A stretch of DNA of 64,000 nucleotides, taken from assembly GCF_014190935.1 (NCBI RefSeq), contig NZ_JACHVV010000001.1, forward strand, positions 1,178,001-1,242,000, in the 5' to 3' direction. Numbering within the stretch: position 1 is the first letter of the stretch; the number at the start of each line of letters is the position of its first letter. This document shows, piece after piece, positions 1 to 8,153 of this stretch. This DNA comes from Chryseomonas sp014190935. Its GTDB lineage: Bacteria > Pseudomonadota > Gammaproteobacteria > Pseudomonadales > Pseudomonadaceae. Both the position numbers and the translations under genes were made by a program. A model generated the notes under the pieces. The model was not told the DNA's origin. It saw nothing but the letters and a program-made list of their open reading frames with translations, and ran no database searches.

Positions 1-1
1 G

Positions 2-811
2 GTCAGGCGCGCCCACGAGCGCGGGGTGCAGCTGCTGGCCATCACCGATCACGACACCCTGGACGGCTATGCCGAAGCCCTGGAAGCCGCGGACGGCCTG
101 GGTCTGCGCCTGCTCCCTGGGATCGAGATGTCCTGTACCTGGGGCGGCGCCACGCTGCATGTGCTGGGCTACAATTTCGCCCCTGACGCTCCTGAGTTGA
201 ATGCCGCCTTGGAAGCCCTGCACGAAGGTCGCTGGGAGCGCGCCCGGGAAATCGACCGGCGGCTGGCGGCCAAGGGCATGCCCGGCACCCTGGACGGGGC
301 GCGCGCGGTGCAACTGGCCCTGGGCGACAGTCGCAATGCGCCGGCCCGGCCGCATTTCGCCGAATATCTGGTGCAGGCCGGCCATGTCGCGGACCGCGGC
401 GATGCCTTTCGCAAGTGGCTCGGTGGCGGCAAGCTCGGCGACGTCAAGCAGCATTGGCCGACCCTGGCCGAGACCCTGGCGACGCTCAAGGGCGCCAAGG
501 CCTGGATCAGCCTGGCGCATCCGCTGGCCTATGGCTTCACCCGCACCAAGCTACGCAAGCTGATCGGCGAATTCGTCAGCGGCGGCGGCCATGCCATCGA
601 GGTGGTCAACGGCGTGCAGCCGGCGGAGCAGGTCGGGACCCTGGCAATTCTGGCGCGGGAATTCGGTCTGATGGTCAGTGCGGGCAGCGATTTCCATGCG
701 CCGGCCGATTGGTCGGAGCTGGGTATGTACCGTCCGTTGCCCGAAGATCTGCCGCCCCTCTGGGCGCGCTTCAGTCAACCGCTATACCCTCAGATGCGGG
801 AACCCCAATGA
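2..811 (+). CDS. PHP-domain phosphoesterase (TrpH/RNase AM-like), 5' truncated
   Basis: The reading frame is open from the first complete codon of the window, so the true start lies upstream. Visible PHP-family motifs are ITDHDTLDG near the N-terminus, GIEMSC, SLAHPLAYG and SAGSDFHAP. These supply the His/Asp/Glu ligands of a multi-metal phosphoesterase site. Enterobacterial relatives (TrpH/YciV, RNase AM) act as 5'-3' exonucleases on short RNA or 3',5'-bisphosphonucleotides; function here is inferred from family. Its stop codon overlaps the next start as ATGA, and the same gene pairing (yciV-yciO) occurs in E. coli. Only the first residues are missing. Confidence 0.85.
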   Translation, partial: VRRAHERGVQLLAITDHDTLDGYAEALEAADGLGLRLLPGIEMSCTWGGATLHVLGYNFAPDAPELNAALEALHEGRWERAREIDRRLAAKGMPGTLDGARAVQLALGDSRNAPARPHFAEYLVQAGHVADRGDAFRKWLGGGKLGDVKQHWPTLAETLATLKGAKAWISLAHPLAYGFTRTKLRKLIGEFVSGGGHAIEVVNGVQPAEQVGTLAILAREFGLMVSAGSDFHAPADWSELGMYRPLPEDLPPLWARFSQPLYPQMREPQ

Positions 812-1437
812 GCCAGTTCATCGAAATTCATCCGCAGAATCCCCAGCCGCGGCTGATTCGTCAGGCCGTGGAAATCATCCAGTCCGGCGGTGTCATCGCC
901 TATCCCACCGATTCGTCCTATGCGCTGGGTTGTCGTATCGGCGAGAAGAGCGCGGTGGAGCGGATCCGCCGCATCCGCCAGCTCGACGACAAGCACAACT
1001 TCACCCTGGTGTGCTGCGATCTTTCCGAGCTGGGCATCTATGCCAAGGTGGATACCAGCGCCTTCCGCCTGCTCAAGGCCTATACCCCCGGGCCCTACAC
1101 CTTCATCCTCAATGCCACCCGCGAAGTGCCGCGCATGCTGCTGCATCCCAAGCGGCGCACCATCGGCGTGCGGGTGCCCCAGCATCCCATCACCCTGGCG
1201 TTGCTGGAGGCACTGGGCGAGCCCTTGATGAGCGTGAGTCTGATCCTGCCGGGGGATGACGAAGCCCTGGGCGACGCCTGGGAGATCCGCGAGCGTCTCG
1301 AGCATTTCGTCGACCTGGTGATCGAAGGCGGTCCGGGTGGCTTGCAGCCGTCCACCGTGATCAGCCTGGCCGACGACGAACCGGAAGTGATCCGCGTCGG
1401 TGCCGGGGATCCGACGCCCTTCATGATCGAAGCATGA
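808..1437 (+). CDS. Sua5/YciO/YrdC-family protein
   Basis: 209 aa, starting at the ATG that overlaps the upstream stop (ATGA). The N-terminal QAVEIIQSGGVIAYPTDSSY matches the entry of the YrdC fold, with KHNFTLVC and a conserved SVSLILPG further on. YrdC-fold proteins bind RNA or nucleotides. The Sua5/TsaC branch makes threonylcarbamoyl-AMP for the tRNA t6A modification, whereas YciO proteins are related but functionally less settled. The placement next to a PHP gene and scpA points to the YciO branch. It is translationally coupled on both sides (ATGA at 1434). Confidence 0.85.
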   Translation: MSQFIEIHPQNPQPRLIRQAVEIIQSGGVIAYPTDSSYALGCRIGEKSAVERIRRIRQLDDKHNFTLVCCDLSELGIYAKVDTSAFRLLKAYTPGPYTFILNATREVPRMLLHPKRRTIGVRVPQHPITLALLEALGEPLMSVSLILPGDDEALGDAWEIRERLEHFVDLVIEGGPGGLQPSTVISLADDEPEVIRVGAGDPTPFMIEA

Positions 1438-2276
1438 GCGAAGCCCTGGACCCCCAGCTGCTCGAACCCGAGCAGCTGCGCCTGGCGCTGGTCTATGGCG
1501 AGGCCTTCACCGAACTGCCCCAGGACCTCTATATCCCGCCCGATGCCCTGGAGGTCTTTCTCGAAGCCTTCGAAGGACCGCTCGACCTGCTGCTCTATCT
1601 GATCCGCAAGCAGAACATCAACATCCTCGACATCCCGGTCGCCGAGATCACCCGGCAGTACATGAGCTACGTCGAGCTGATGAAGGCGGTGCAGCTGGAA
1701 CTGGCCGCCGAATACCTGCTGATGGCGGCCATGCTGGCGGAGATCAAGTCGCGGATGCTGCTGCCGCGGGCCGAAGGCCTGGAAGCCGAGGAAGAGGATC
1801 CCCGCGCCGAACTGATCCGGCGCCTGCAGGAATACGAGCGCTTCAAGAAGGCCGCCGAGGATCTCGATGACCTGCCGCGCGAGGGCCGCAACTTCGTGGT
1901 GCCTACCTTGCCGGCGCCGGATGCGCGGGCGCGCAAGCTGTTGCCCGAGGTGGACCTCGGCGAGTTGCTGCTGGCGATGGGCGAGGTCCTGCGCCGCGCC
2001 GACCTGTTCGAGAGCCACCAGGTGACCCGCGAGGTGCTGTCCACCCGTGAGCGCATGAGCCAGGTGCTGGAGCGCCTCAAGGAGGGCGCCTTCGTGCCCT
2101 TCGTGGCGCTGTTCACCCTGGACGAAGGGCGGCTTGGCGTGGTGGTGACGTTCATGGCCATCCTCGAGCTGGTCAAGGAATCCCTAGTGGAGCTGGTGCA
2201 GAACGAGCCCTTCAGCCCCATCCACGTCCGCGCCCGGGTCAGGGACACCGACGCGGAAGAACTCGCTCAGGCGTAG
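1434..2276 (+). CDS. scpA: segregation and condensation protein ScpA
   Basis: 280 aa kleisin subunit of the bacterial Smc-ScpAB condensin, which organises and helps segregate the chromosome. The N-terminal Smc-neck-binding part carries EAFEGPLDLLLYLIRKQNI. The segment AAEYLLMAAMLAEIKSRMLL is the central helix where ScpB normally docks, and the C-terminal winged helix ends in NEPFSPIHVRAR. The protein looks complete. It is coupled by ATGA to the preceding gene. No ScpB-like gene follows; the next gene is convergent cobE, whose 3' end overlaps scpA by 10 bp. Confidence 0.93.
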   Translation: MSEALDPQLLEPEQLRLALVYGEAFTELPQDLYIPPDALEVFLEAFEGPLDLLLYLIRKQNINILDIPVAEITRQYMSYVELMKAVQLELAAEYLLMAAMLAEIKSRMLLPRAEGLEAEEEDPRAELIRRLQEYERFKKAAEDLDDLPREGRNFVVPTLPAPDARARKLLPEVDLGELLLAMGEVLRRADLFESHQVTREVLSTRERMSQVLERLKEGAFVPFVALFTLDEGRLGVVVTFMAILELVKESLVELVQNEPFSPIHVRARVRDTDAEELAQA

Positions 2277-2641
2277 GCCAGGGCTGCCGTCGCGGCCGCA
2301 CTCTTGCGCTTGCTCACCAGCAACCGGGCACCTTCACCGGCCGCGGCCAGGGCCGCGGCTTCGGCCACGCTGGGGCTGCCAGTGTGCTGCAACACCAGGT
2401 CGCTGGCTGCGGTTATGCCGCGCTCTTGCGCCAGACGCTCGGCGGTGAAGCCGTGCAGAGGCAGCTGCCAACGCTGGGCGAGGGCGCGCAACCCGCTTTC
2501 CTCGAGTCGACTGGCAACGGTCGCCAGCGCGGTCAGCGCGGTGCGATCGCGCCGGGCTTCCCGCAAGACCCCGAGCGCCAGTTCGGCGAGTTCGTCCAGC
2601 GAACAGCCCTGGCGGCAGCCGAGGCCCAGGACCAGGGCCAT
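2267..2641 (-). CDS. cobE: cobalamin biosynthesis protein CobE (CbiG C-terminal domain)
   Basis: 124 aa matching the stand-alone CbiG C-terminal domain. It begins MALVLGLGCRQGCSLDELAEL, contains a central LPLHGFTAERLA, and has the typical TGSPSVAEAAAL segment near the C-terminus. CobE functions in the aerobic corrin pathway around precorrin processing; its exact step is less well defined than its neighbours. It is convergent with scpA (10-bp overlap) and points away from the B12-controlled cobW operon. The start ATG (complement of 2639-2641) forms TAATG with the end of an upstream open frame. No strong Shine-Dalgarno is seen. Confidence 0.85.
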   Translation of the reverse strand: MALVLGLGCRQGCSLDELAELALGVLREARRDRTALTALATVASRLEESGLRALAQRWQLPLHGFTAERLAQERGITAASDLVLQHTGSPSVAEAAALAAAGEGARLLVSKRKSAAATAALAYA

Positions 2642-2927
2642 TAGCCTTGAACGTCCATGCGGCGCAAGGAATCGCGGCAGCCCAGTCCGGGCCCTGAGCC
2701 GCTCAGCGGCCGAAGGGCGAGCCGGCCAAGGGCCGGGTGCCAGGCCGAAATAATGGTCCGGTACAGGATGGTGAGGGCGCGCGTGGTAGCGATCATGGCA
2801 GGTCTTGGGGCTGAGGAAGGCAGGCGGTGGCTCGCCCTTGGCGGACGCAGCGAGCAGACCACGCGCCTCGCCCGCCGGTCAAGCCTGGCTGATTGACACC
2901 CCGGCGGGGCGCTCGTAGCCTGTCGCG

Positions 2928-3225
2928 TTCCGAGGTGCTCTTGTCGGCAAGAGCTTGAAAGGGAACGCGGTGTGATACCGCGGCTGCCCCCGCAACTGTA
3001 AGCGGCATTTTTAGCCTCTCCACTAGAGCCTGTTCATAATTTGCTGCGCGTCGGCCAAACTGCGTTGAAGATGCTTTCGGAATGCTCATTTACCATTTGT
3101 AAACTCCGCTTCCTCAAGCATCTTCGCCTTGTTTGACTCTAGCTCGCGAAATTATGAACATGCCCTAAGGCCACTGCTCACGCGGGAAGGCCGGAGCCAG
3201 GCGCCGCGAGCCAGGAGACCTGCCT
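2928..3225 (+). promoter_or_regulatory. cobalamin (B12) riboswitch, interrupted by an inserted element
   Basis: The 5' half (about 2928-3006) has the family landmarks: GAGGTGC, AAGAGCTTGAAAGGGAACG, GCGGTG, and the B12-box core GCTGCCCCCGCAACTGTAAG at 2983-3001. The 3' half (about 3168-3225) carries GCCACTG, CGGGAAGG and the closing GAGCCAGGAGACCTGCC. In normal members these halves are a few tens of bases apart; here a 144-bp palindromic element separates them. GCGGC (3002-3006) can still pair with GCCGC (3203-3207), and GCCT with AGGC, so the insert sits inside a peripheral arm. Downstream is cobW, the expected target. Whether it still senses B12 is unknown. Confidence 0.9.
3024..3167. mobile_element. 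MITE-like palindromic element, copy 1 (within the riboswitch)
   Basis: 144 bp with terminal inverted repeats TAGAGCCTGTTCATAATTT (3024-3042) and AAATTATGAACATGCCCTA (3149-3167). Inside are the nested arms AAGATGCTT/AAGCATCTT (3068-3076, 3116-3124) and the imperfect central arm GGAATGCTCATTTAC/GTAAACTCCGCTTCC (3079-3093, 3099-3113). Both ends abut TA, compatible with a TA target duplication. Removing the element plus one TA restores a continuous riboswitch. It encodes no protein. A second copy lies at 20141-20312 with the same core but different termini. Confidence 0.75.
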
Positions 3226-3262
3226 CGTCACGCTTCGAACACGCAACCGGGCGGGGTGATCC

Positions 3263-3344
3263 GGGCTGCCACCAGGGCCTCGCCGTCACGCGGGCGTCCG
3301 GCATGCCTGCCCGTCTTCTTTCGCTTTTTCTCTAAGGGCAGCCC
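3263..3344 (+). promoter_or_regulatory. cobW leader: candidate riboswitch expression platform
   Basis: Two alternative structures are visible between aptamer and start codon. CGGGC (3291-3295) pairs with GCCCG (3309-3313) around an inner GGCATGCC palindrome and is followed by the pyrimidine-rich tract TCTTCTTTCGCTTTTTCTC, resembling an intrinsic terminator. Independently, GGGCTGCC (3263-3270) is perfectly complementary to GGCAGCCC (3337-3344), which covers the AAGGG ribosome-binding site and ends at the cobW ATG. Either could be the switch output; the assignment is inference. Confidence 0.55.
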
Positions 3345-4397
3345 ATGAAAACCCTGGCCAAGACTCCCGTCACCATCGTTACCGGCTTCCTCGGTTCCGG
3401 CAAGACCACCCTGCTGCGGCACATGCTCGACCACGCCGAGGGCCGGCGCATCGCGGTGATCGTCAACGAATTCGGCGAGCTGGGCATCGACGGTGAGATC
3501 CTCCGCCAGTGCAGCATCGGCTGTAGTGAGGAAGAGGCCCAGGGCCGTGTCTTCGAATTGGCCAATGGCTGCCTGTGCTGCACCGTGCAGGAAGAATTCT
3601 TCCCGGTGATGAAGGAATTGGTGGCGCGCCGCGGCGACATCGACCACATCCTCATCGAGACCAGTGGCCTGGCCCTGCCCAAGCCGCTGGTACAGGCCTT
3701 CCAGTGGCCGGAGATCCGCAACGCCTGCACCGTGGATGCGGTGATCACCGTGGTCGACAGCCCGGCGGTGGCGGCCGGCACCTTCGCCGCCCATCCCGAG
3801 CAGGTGGATGCCCAGCGTCGCCAGGACCCCAACCTCGACCATGAATCGCCGCTGCACGAGTTGTTCGAAGACCAGCTCGCCAGTGCCGATCTGGTGATCC
3901 TCAACAAGGCCGACGGCCTGGACACCGAGGCGCTGGCCCGGGTGCGTGCCGAGGTGAGCGAAGAGCTGCCGCCGGCGGTCAAGGTGGTGGAAGCCAGTCG
4001 TGGCGTGCTGCCGCTGTCGGTGCTGCTGGGCCTGCAGGCCGAGTCCGAGGCGCACATCGACAGCCGTCCGACCCACCACGATCTGGAGGGTCATGAAGAC
4101 CATGACCACGACGAATTCGACTCCTTTGGCGTCGAGTTGCCCGAGGTGGCGGAAGCGACCCTGCTGGCGGCCCTGGCCGAGGTGGTCAAGCATCATGGCG
4201 TACTGCGGGTGAAGGGCTTCGCCGCCATCGCCGGCAAGCCGCTGCGGCTGCTGGTGCAGGGCGTGGGCACCCGCTTCGACAAGCATTTCGACCGTACCTG
4301 GAAGACCGGCGAGACCCGCAGCACCCAGCTGGTGCTGATCGGTCAGGAGCTGGACCAGGCGGCCATCACCGCCCAGCTGCGCGCCGCGGTGGCCTGA
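3345..4397 (+). CDS. cobW: CobW-type COG0523 GTPase
   Basis: 350 aa G3E-family GTPase. The Walker A loop GFLGSGKTT is at residues 14-22, the metal-binding motif CLCC at 76-79, the guanine-specificity motif NKAD near 185, and a histidine/aspartate-rich stretch (HHDLEGHEDHDHDEF) near 240. COG0523 proteins are metallochaperones; the CobW branch is thought to deliver cobalt to the aerobic cobaltochelatase. Assignment to CobW rather than a zinc-responsive ZigA/YeiR paralog rests on the upstream cobalamin riboswitch and the cobN gene 5 bp downstream. The start has a good AAGGG ribosome site. Confidence 0.93.
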   Translation: MKTLAKTPVTIVTGFLGSGKTTLLRHMLDHAEGRRIAVIVNEFGELGIDGEILRQCSIGCSEEEAQGRVFELANGCLCCTVQEEFFPVMKELVARRGDIDHILIETSGLALPKPLVQAFQWPEIRNACTVDAVITVVDSPAVAAGTFAAHPEQVDAQRRQDPNLDHESPLHELFEDQLASADLVILNKADGLDTEALARVRAEVSEELPPAVKVVEASRGVLPLSVLLGLQAESEAHIDSRPTHHDLEGHEDHDHDEFDSFGVELPEVAEATLLAALAEVVKHHGVLRVKGFAAIAGKPLRLLVQGVGTRFDKHFDRTWKTGETRSTQLVLIGQELDQAAITAQLRAAVA

Positions 4398-4402
4398 CCC
4401 AG

Positions 4403-7400
4403 ATGCATCTGCTGCGTACCCAGCCGGGCGGTTTCGTCCCGGACGACGGCATCGCCCACCTGGCGCAGACACCGGGCGAGATCGTCGTGCTCTGCAGTGG
4501 CGACTCGCACCTGGCGCTGCTGGCCGAGGCGACCCGTAGCCTGGACGCCGGCTATCCGAGCCTGCGCCTGGCCAATCCCATGCAGTTGCAGAACCACGCC
4601 TCGGTGGATCTCTATGTCGAGGAGGTGCTCAGCCAGGCGCGGGTGGTGTTCATCTCCCTGCATGGCGGCCAGGGGTACTGGCGCTATGGCATGGAACGGC
4701 TGGCCGAGTTGACCGCGCGGGGGCTGACCCTGATCGCGGTGCCCGGCTGTGATCGGCCCGACCCGGAGCTGATGGCCCTGGGTACGGTGGCGCCCGAGCT
4801 GGCCGAACGGCTGTGGCGCTACCTGCGCCAGGGCGGCCTGGGCAATGCCCGGGATTTCCTGCATTGCCTGGCCACCGAATGCCTGGATGCCCGCTACACC
4901 TACGAGGCGCCACGGGAATTGCCAAGGGTGGCCGTCCATCATCCGGATGCCCTGGGCCTGGATGGTTGGCGCCAGCGCTGGCGACCGGATTGGCCCACCG
5001 CGGCGCTGCTGTTCTACCGCACCCACCTGCAATCGGCCAACACCGCCTTCGTCGATGTCTTCTGCCAGCAACTGGAAGCCCAGGGCCTGAATCCGCTGCC
5101 CATCGCCGTGGCCAGTCTCAAGGAGCCGGCCTGCCTGGAGGAGGTGGAACGGCTGCTGGACGAGACCGCCACGGCGCTGATCCTCAATACCACCGGTTTC
5201 GCCCAGTCCAGTCCGGAGCGGCCGAATCTGACGCCGTTCCGCCGCCCGGTGCCGGTGCTCCAGGCGATCTGCGCCCAGGACAATCGCGAGCGTTGGTTCG
5301 AAAACCCCCAGGGCCTGGGTGCCCGCGACCTAGCCATGCACATCGCCCTGCCGGAGCTGGACGGGCGCATCATCACCCGGCCGATCAGTTTCAAGGGCCT
5401 GGCCTGGCGCTGCGAGCGCAGCCAGAGCGACGTGGTCAACTACCAGGCCGATGGCGAGCGCATGGCCTTCGTCGCGCGGCTGGCGCGCAGCTGGATCGAG
5501 TTGGCGCGGCGTCCCGCAGCGGACAAGCGCATCGCCCTGATCCTGGCCAACTATCCGACCCGCGACGGCCGCATCGGCAACGGCGTCGGCCTGGATACCC
5601 CGGCGGCGGCGCTCAAGGTGCTGCAGGCGCTGCAGACGGCCGGCTACCCGGTGGCCAATCTGCCGGAGAGCGGTACCGCCCTGATCGAGCGCCTGCTCGG
5701 TGGGGTGACCAACGACAGCGCCCTGCGCGATCTGCGTCCGGCCCTGCAGAGTCTGGCGCTGGACGACTATCAGACGCTGTTCGCCCGGTTGCCAGTCAGC
5801 CTGCAGCAGGCGGTGACCGAGCGCTGGGGCGGGCCCGAGACCGATCCCATGCACCGTCGCGGTCGGCTCATGGTGGCCGGGGTGCGCTTCGGCCTGACCT
5901 TCGTCGGTATCCAGCCGGCGCGTGGCTACGACGTCGATCCGGCGGCGGTCTACCACGATCCTGCGCTGGTGCCGCCCCATGGCTACCTGGCCTTCTATTT
6001 CTGGCTACGCGAGGCCTATGGCGCTCAGGCGGTGGTGCATCTGGGCAAGCACGGCAATCTGGAGTGGTTGCCGGGCAAGGGCGTCGGGTTGTCGGCGGAG
6101 TGTTGGCCGGACGTCATCCTCGGACCGCTGCCCAACGTCTATCCCTTCATCGTCAACGATCCGGGCGAGGGCGCCCAGGCCAAGCGGCGCACCCAGGCGG
6201 TGATCATCGACCACCTGATGCCGCCGCTGACCCGCGCCGAGAGCTACGGACCGCTGCGCGACCTGGAACGCCTTGCCGACGAATACTATGACGCCAGCCT
6301 GCTGGATCTGCGGCGCGCCAGCGAATTGCGCGGCGAGATCCTGCAACTGGTACGAGAAACCGCCCTGGATCGCGAGCTGGGGCTGGTGATCACCGACGAT
6401 CCGGACAGCTGGCTGCCGCAGCTGGACGCCTATCTCTGCGACCTCAAGGAGTCCCAGATCCGCGACGGCCTGCACGTGTTCGGTGAATCCCCAACCGGCC
6501 AGCTGCGTCGCGATACCCTGGTGGCTCTCCTGCGTATCCCCCGTGGCGATGCCCAGGGCGGCAATGCCAGCCTATTGCGGACGCTGGCCAAGGACCTGCA
6601 GCTGGGATTCGATCCCCTGGCCGCCGACCTCGGCGAGTCCTGGCAGGGTCCGCGTCCGGCCTGCCTGGAACAGTTGTCGAGCGAGCCCTGGCGCACCCTG
6701 GGCGATACTCGGGAGCGCCTGGAGTTGCTGGCCCTGGCTCTGGTCGCTGCGACCGTCGATGCCGAGCCCCTGCCGTTGGCGCTGGACGAACTGCCGGCCA
6801 CCCGCCCGGTGCTGGAGCACCTGGTCGGCCAGGTCGCCCCGGCCCTGGATGGCTGCGGTCCCGCCGAAATCGGCGGCCTGCTGAGGGCACTGGAGGGGCG
6901 CTTCGTGCCCGCCGGACCCAGCGGCGCGCCCAGTCGTGGGCGGCTGGATGTCCTGCCCACCGGGCGCAACTTCTTTTCCGTGGATGTGCGCAACCTGCCG
7001 AGCATGACCGCCTGGCGGCTCGGCTGGCAGTCGGCCAATCTGCTGCTGGAGCGTCATCTGCAGGAGGAGGGCGATCACCTGCGCCAGCTGGGTCTCTCGG
7101 TCTGGGGCACGGCGACCATGAGGACCGGCGGCGACGACATCGCCCAGGCCATGGCGCTGCTGGGCGTGCGCCCGGTATGGCAGACCGGCAGTGCCCGGGT
7201 AGAGGACTTCGAGATCCTGCCGCTGTCGCTGCTGGATCGCCCGCGAGTGGATGTCACGCTGCGCATCTCCGGCTTTTTCCGCGATGCCTTCGGCGGTCTG
7301 GTACGGCTGTTCGATGCCGCCGTCCAGGCGGTCGCCGCGCTGGACGAGCCGGACGACCTCAATCCGCTGGCGGCCCAGGTACGCCGCGAACGTGCCGCGC

Positions 7401-8152
7401 TGGAGGCCGCCGGTACCGCTGCTGACCTCGCGCGGCGTCAGGCTGGCTGGCGCATCTTCGGCGCCCAGCCCGGGGCCTACGGTGCCGGTGTCCAGGGCGC
7501 GGTGGAAGAGCGCCAGTGGCAGGAGCGCAGCGAACTGGCCACGGCCTATCTCAACTGGGGCGGCTATGCCTATGGCGCCGAGGATGACGGCACCGCCGCC
7601 CGTGACGACTTCTCGCGCCGCCTGGGCCGGCTGCAGGCCGTACTGCAGAACCAGGACAACCGCGAGCATGACCTGCTCGATTCCAACGACTATTACCAGT
7701 TCCAGGGCGGCATGCTGGCCGCCGCCGAGACCCTGAGCGGTCAGCGGCGTGCCAGCTACTTCGGTGATCACGCCCAGGCCGACCTGCCGAAGATCCGTAC
7801 CCTCAAGGAAGAGCTGGGCCGCGTCGTGCGCTCCCGGGCGGCCAATCCCAAGTGGATCGCCGGCATGAAGCGCCATGGCTACAAGGGCGCCTTCGAAATG
7901 GCCGCCACCGTGGATTATCTGTTCGGTTTCGGCGCCACCACCGAGTTGGTCGAGGATCACCAGTACCGGCAACTGGCCGATGCCTATCTGCTCGATGCCG
8001 ATACCCGTGACTTCGTCGAACGCCACAACCCCGAGGCCCTGCGGGACATGACCGAGCGCCTGCTGGAAGCCCAGCAGCGCGGCCTCTGGCAGAAGCCCGG
8101 CGACTACCGTGAAGCCCTCGAACAGTTGCTGATGGATATGGATGAAGCCTGA
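4403..8152 (+). CDS. cobN: cobaltochelatase subunit CobN
   Basis: 1249 aa, a normal length for CobN, the large porphyrin-binding subunit that inserts Co2+ into hydrogenobyrinate a,c-diamide in aerobic B12 synthesis. It is related to Mg-chelatase subunit H. Recognisable segments include GNGVGLDTPAAALKVLQAL, VHLGKHGNLEWLPGKGVGLS, and DVRNLPSMTAWRLGWQSANL with a following TMRTGGDDIAQAMALLGVRP. It starts 5 bp after cobW and runs into the AAA+ gene, forming one operon downstream of the cobalamin riboswitch. It needs an ATPase partner; the following ChlI-like gene is the likely one because no cobS/cobT appears in the window. Confidence 0.96.
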   Translation: MHLLRTQPGGFVPDDGIAHLAQTPGEIVVLCSGDSHLALLAEATRSLDAGYPSLRLANPMQLQNHASVDLYVEEVLSQARVVFISLHGGQGYWRYGMERLAELTARGLTLIAVPGCDRPDPELMALGTVAPELAERLWRYLRQGGLGNARDFLHCLATECLDARYTYEAPRELPRVAVHHPDALGLDGWRQRWRPDWPTAALLFYRTHLQSANTAFVDVFCQQLEAQGLNPLPIAVASLKEPACLEEVERLLDETATALILNTTGFAQSSPERPNLTPFRRPVPVLQAICAQDNRERWFENPQGLGARDLAMHIALPELDGRIITRPISFKGLAWRCERSQSDVVNYQADGERMAFVARLARSWIELARRPAADKRIALILANYPTRDGRIGNGVGLDTPAAALKVLQALQTAGYPVANLPESGTALIERLLGGVTNDSALRDLRPALQSLALDDYQTLFARLPVSLQQAVTERWGGPETDPMHRRGRLMVAGVRFGLTFVGIQPARGYDVDPAAVYHDPALVPPHGYLAFYFWLREAYGAQAVVHLGKHGNLEWLPGKGVGLSAECWPDVILGPLPNVYPFIVNDPGEGAQAKRRTQAVIIDHLMPPLTRAESYGPLRDLERLADEYYDASLLDLRRASELRGEILQLVRETALDRELGLVITDDPDSWLPQLDAYLCDLKESQIRDGLHVFGESPTGQLRRDTLVALLRIPRGDAQGGNASLLRTLAKDLQLGFDPLAADLGESWQGPRPACLEQLSSEPWRTLGDTRERLELLALALVAATVDAEPLPLALDELPATRPVLEHLVGQVAPALDGCGPAEIGGLLRALEGRFVPAGPSGAPSRGRLDVLPTGRNFFSVDVRNLPSMTAWRLGWQSANLLLERHLQEEGDHLRQLGLSVWGTATMRTGGDDIAQAMALLGVRPVWQTGSARVEDFEILPLSLLDRPRVDVTLRISGFFRDAFGGLVRLFDAAVQAVAALDEPDDLNPLAAQVRRERAALEAAGTAADLARRQAGWRIFGAQPGAYGAGVQGAVEERQWQERSELATAYLNWGGYAYGAEDDGTAARDDFSRRLGRLQAVLQNQDNREHDLLDSNDYYQFQGGMLAAAETLSGQRRASYFGDHAQADLPKIRTLKEELGRVVRSRAANPKWIAGMKRHGYKGAFEMAATVDYLFGFGATTELVEDHQYRQLADAYLLDADTRDFVERHNPEALRDMTERLLEAQQRGLWQKPGDYREALEQLLMDMDEA

Positions 8153-8153
8153 G

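Noticed and set aside
2641..2862. Open frame upstream of cobE, ending TAATG with its start
   Set aside because: The overlap is tempting, but the frame is low-complexity Arg/Leu/Pro-rich, has no ribosome site and no recognisable domain; treated as cobE leader.
3228..4472. 414-codon minus-strand frame opposite cobW
   Set aside because: Shadow of cobW, which carries intact GTPase and CxCC motifs and a riboswitch-linked leader.
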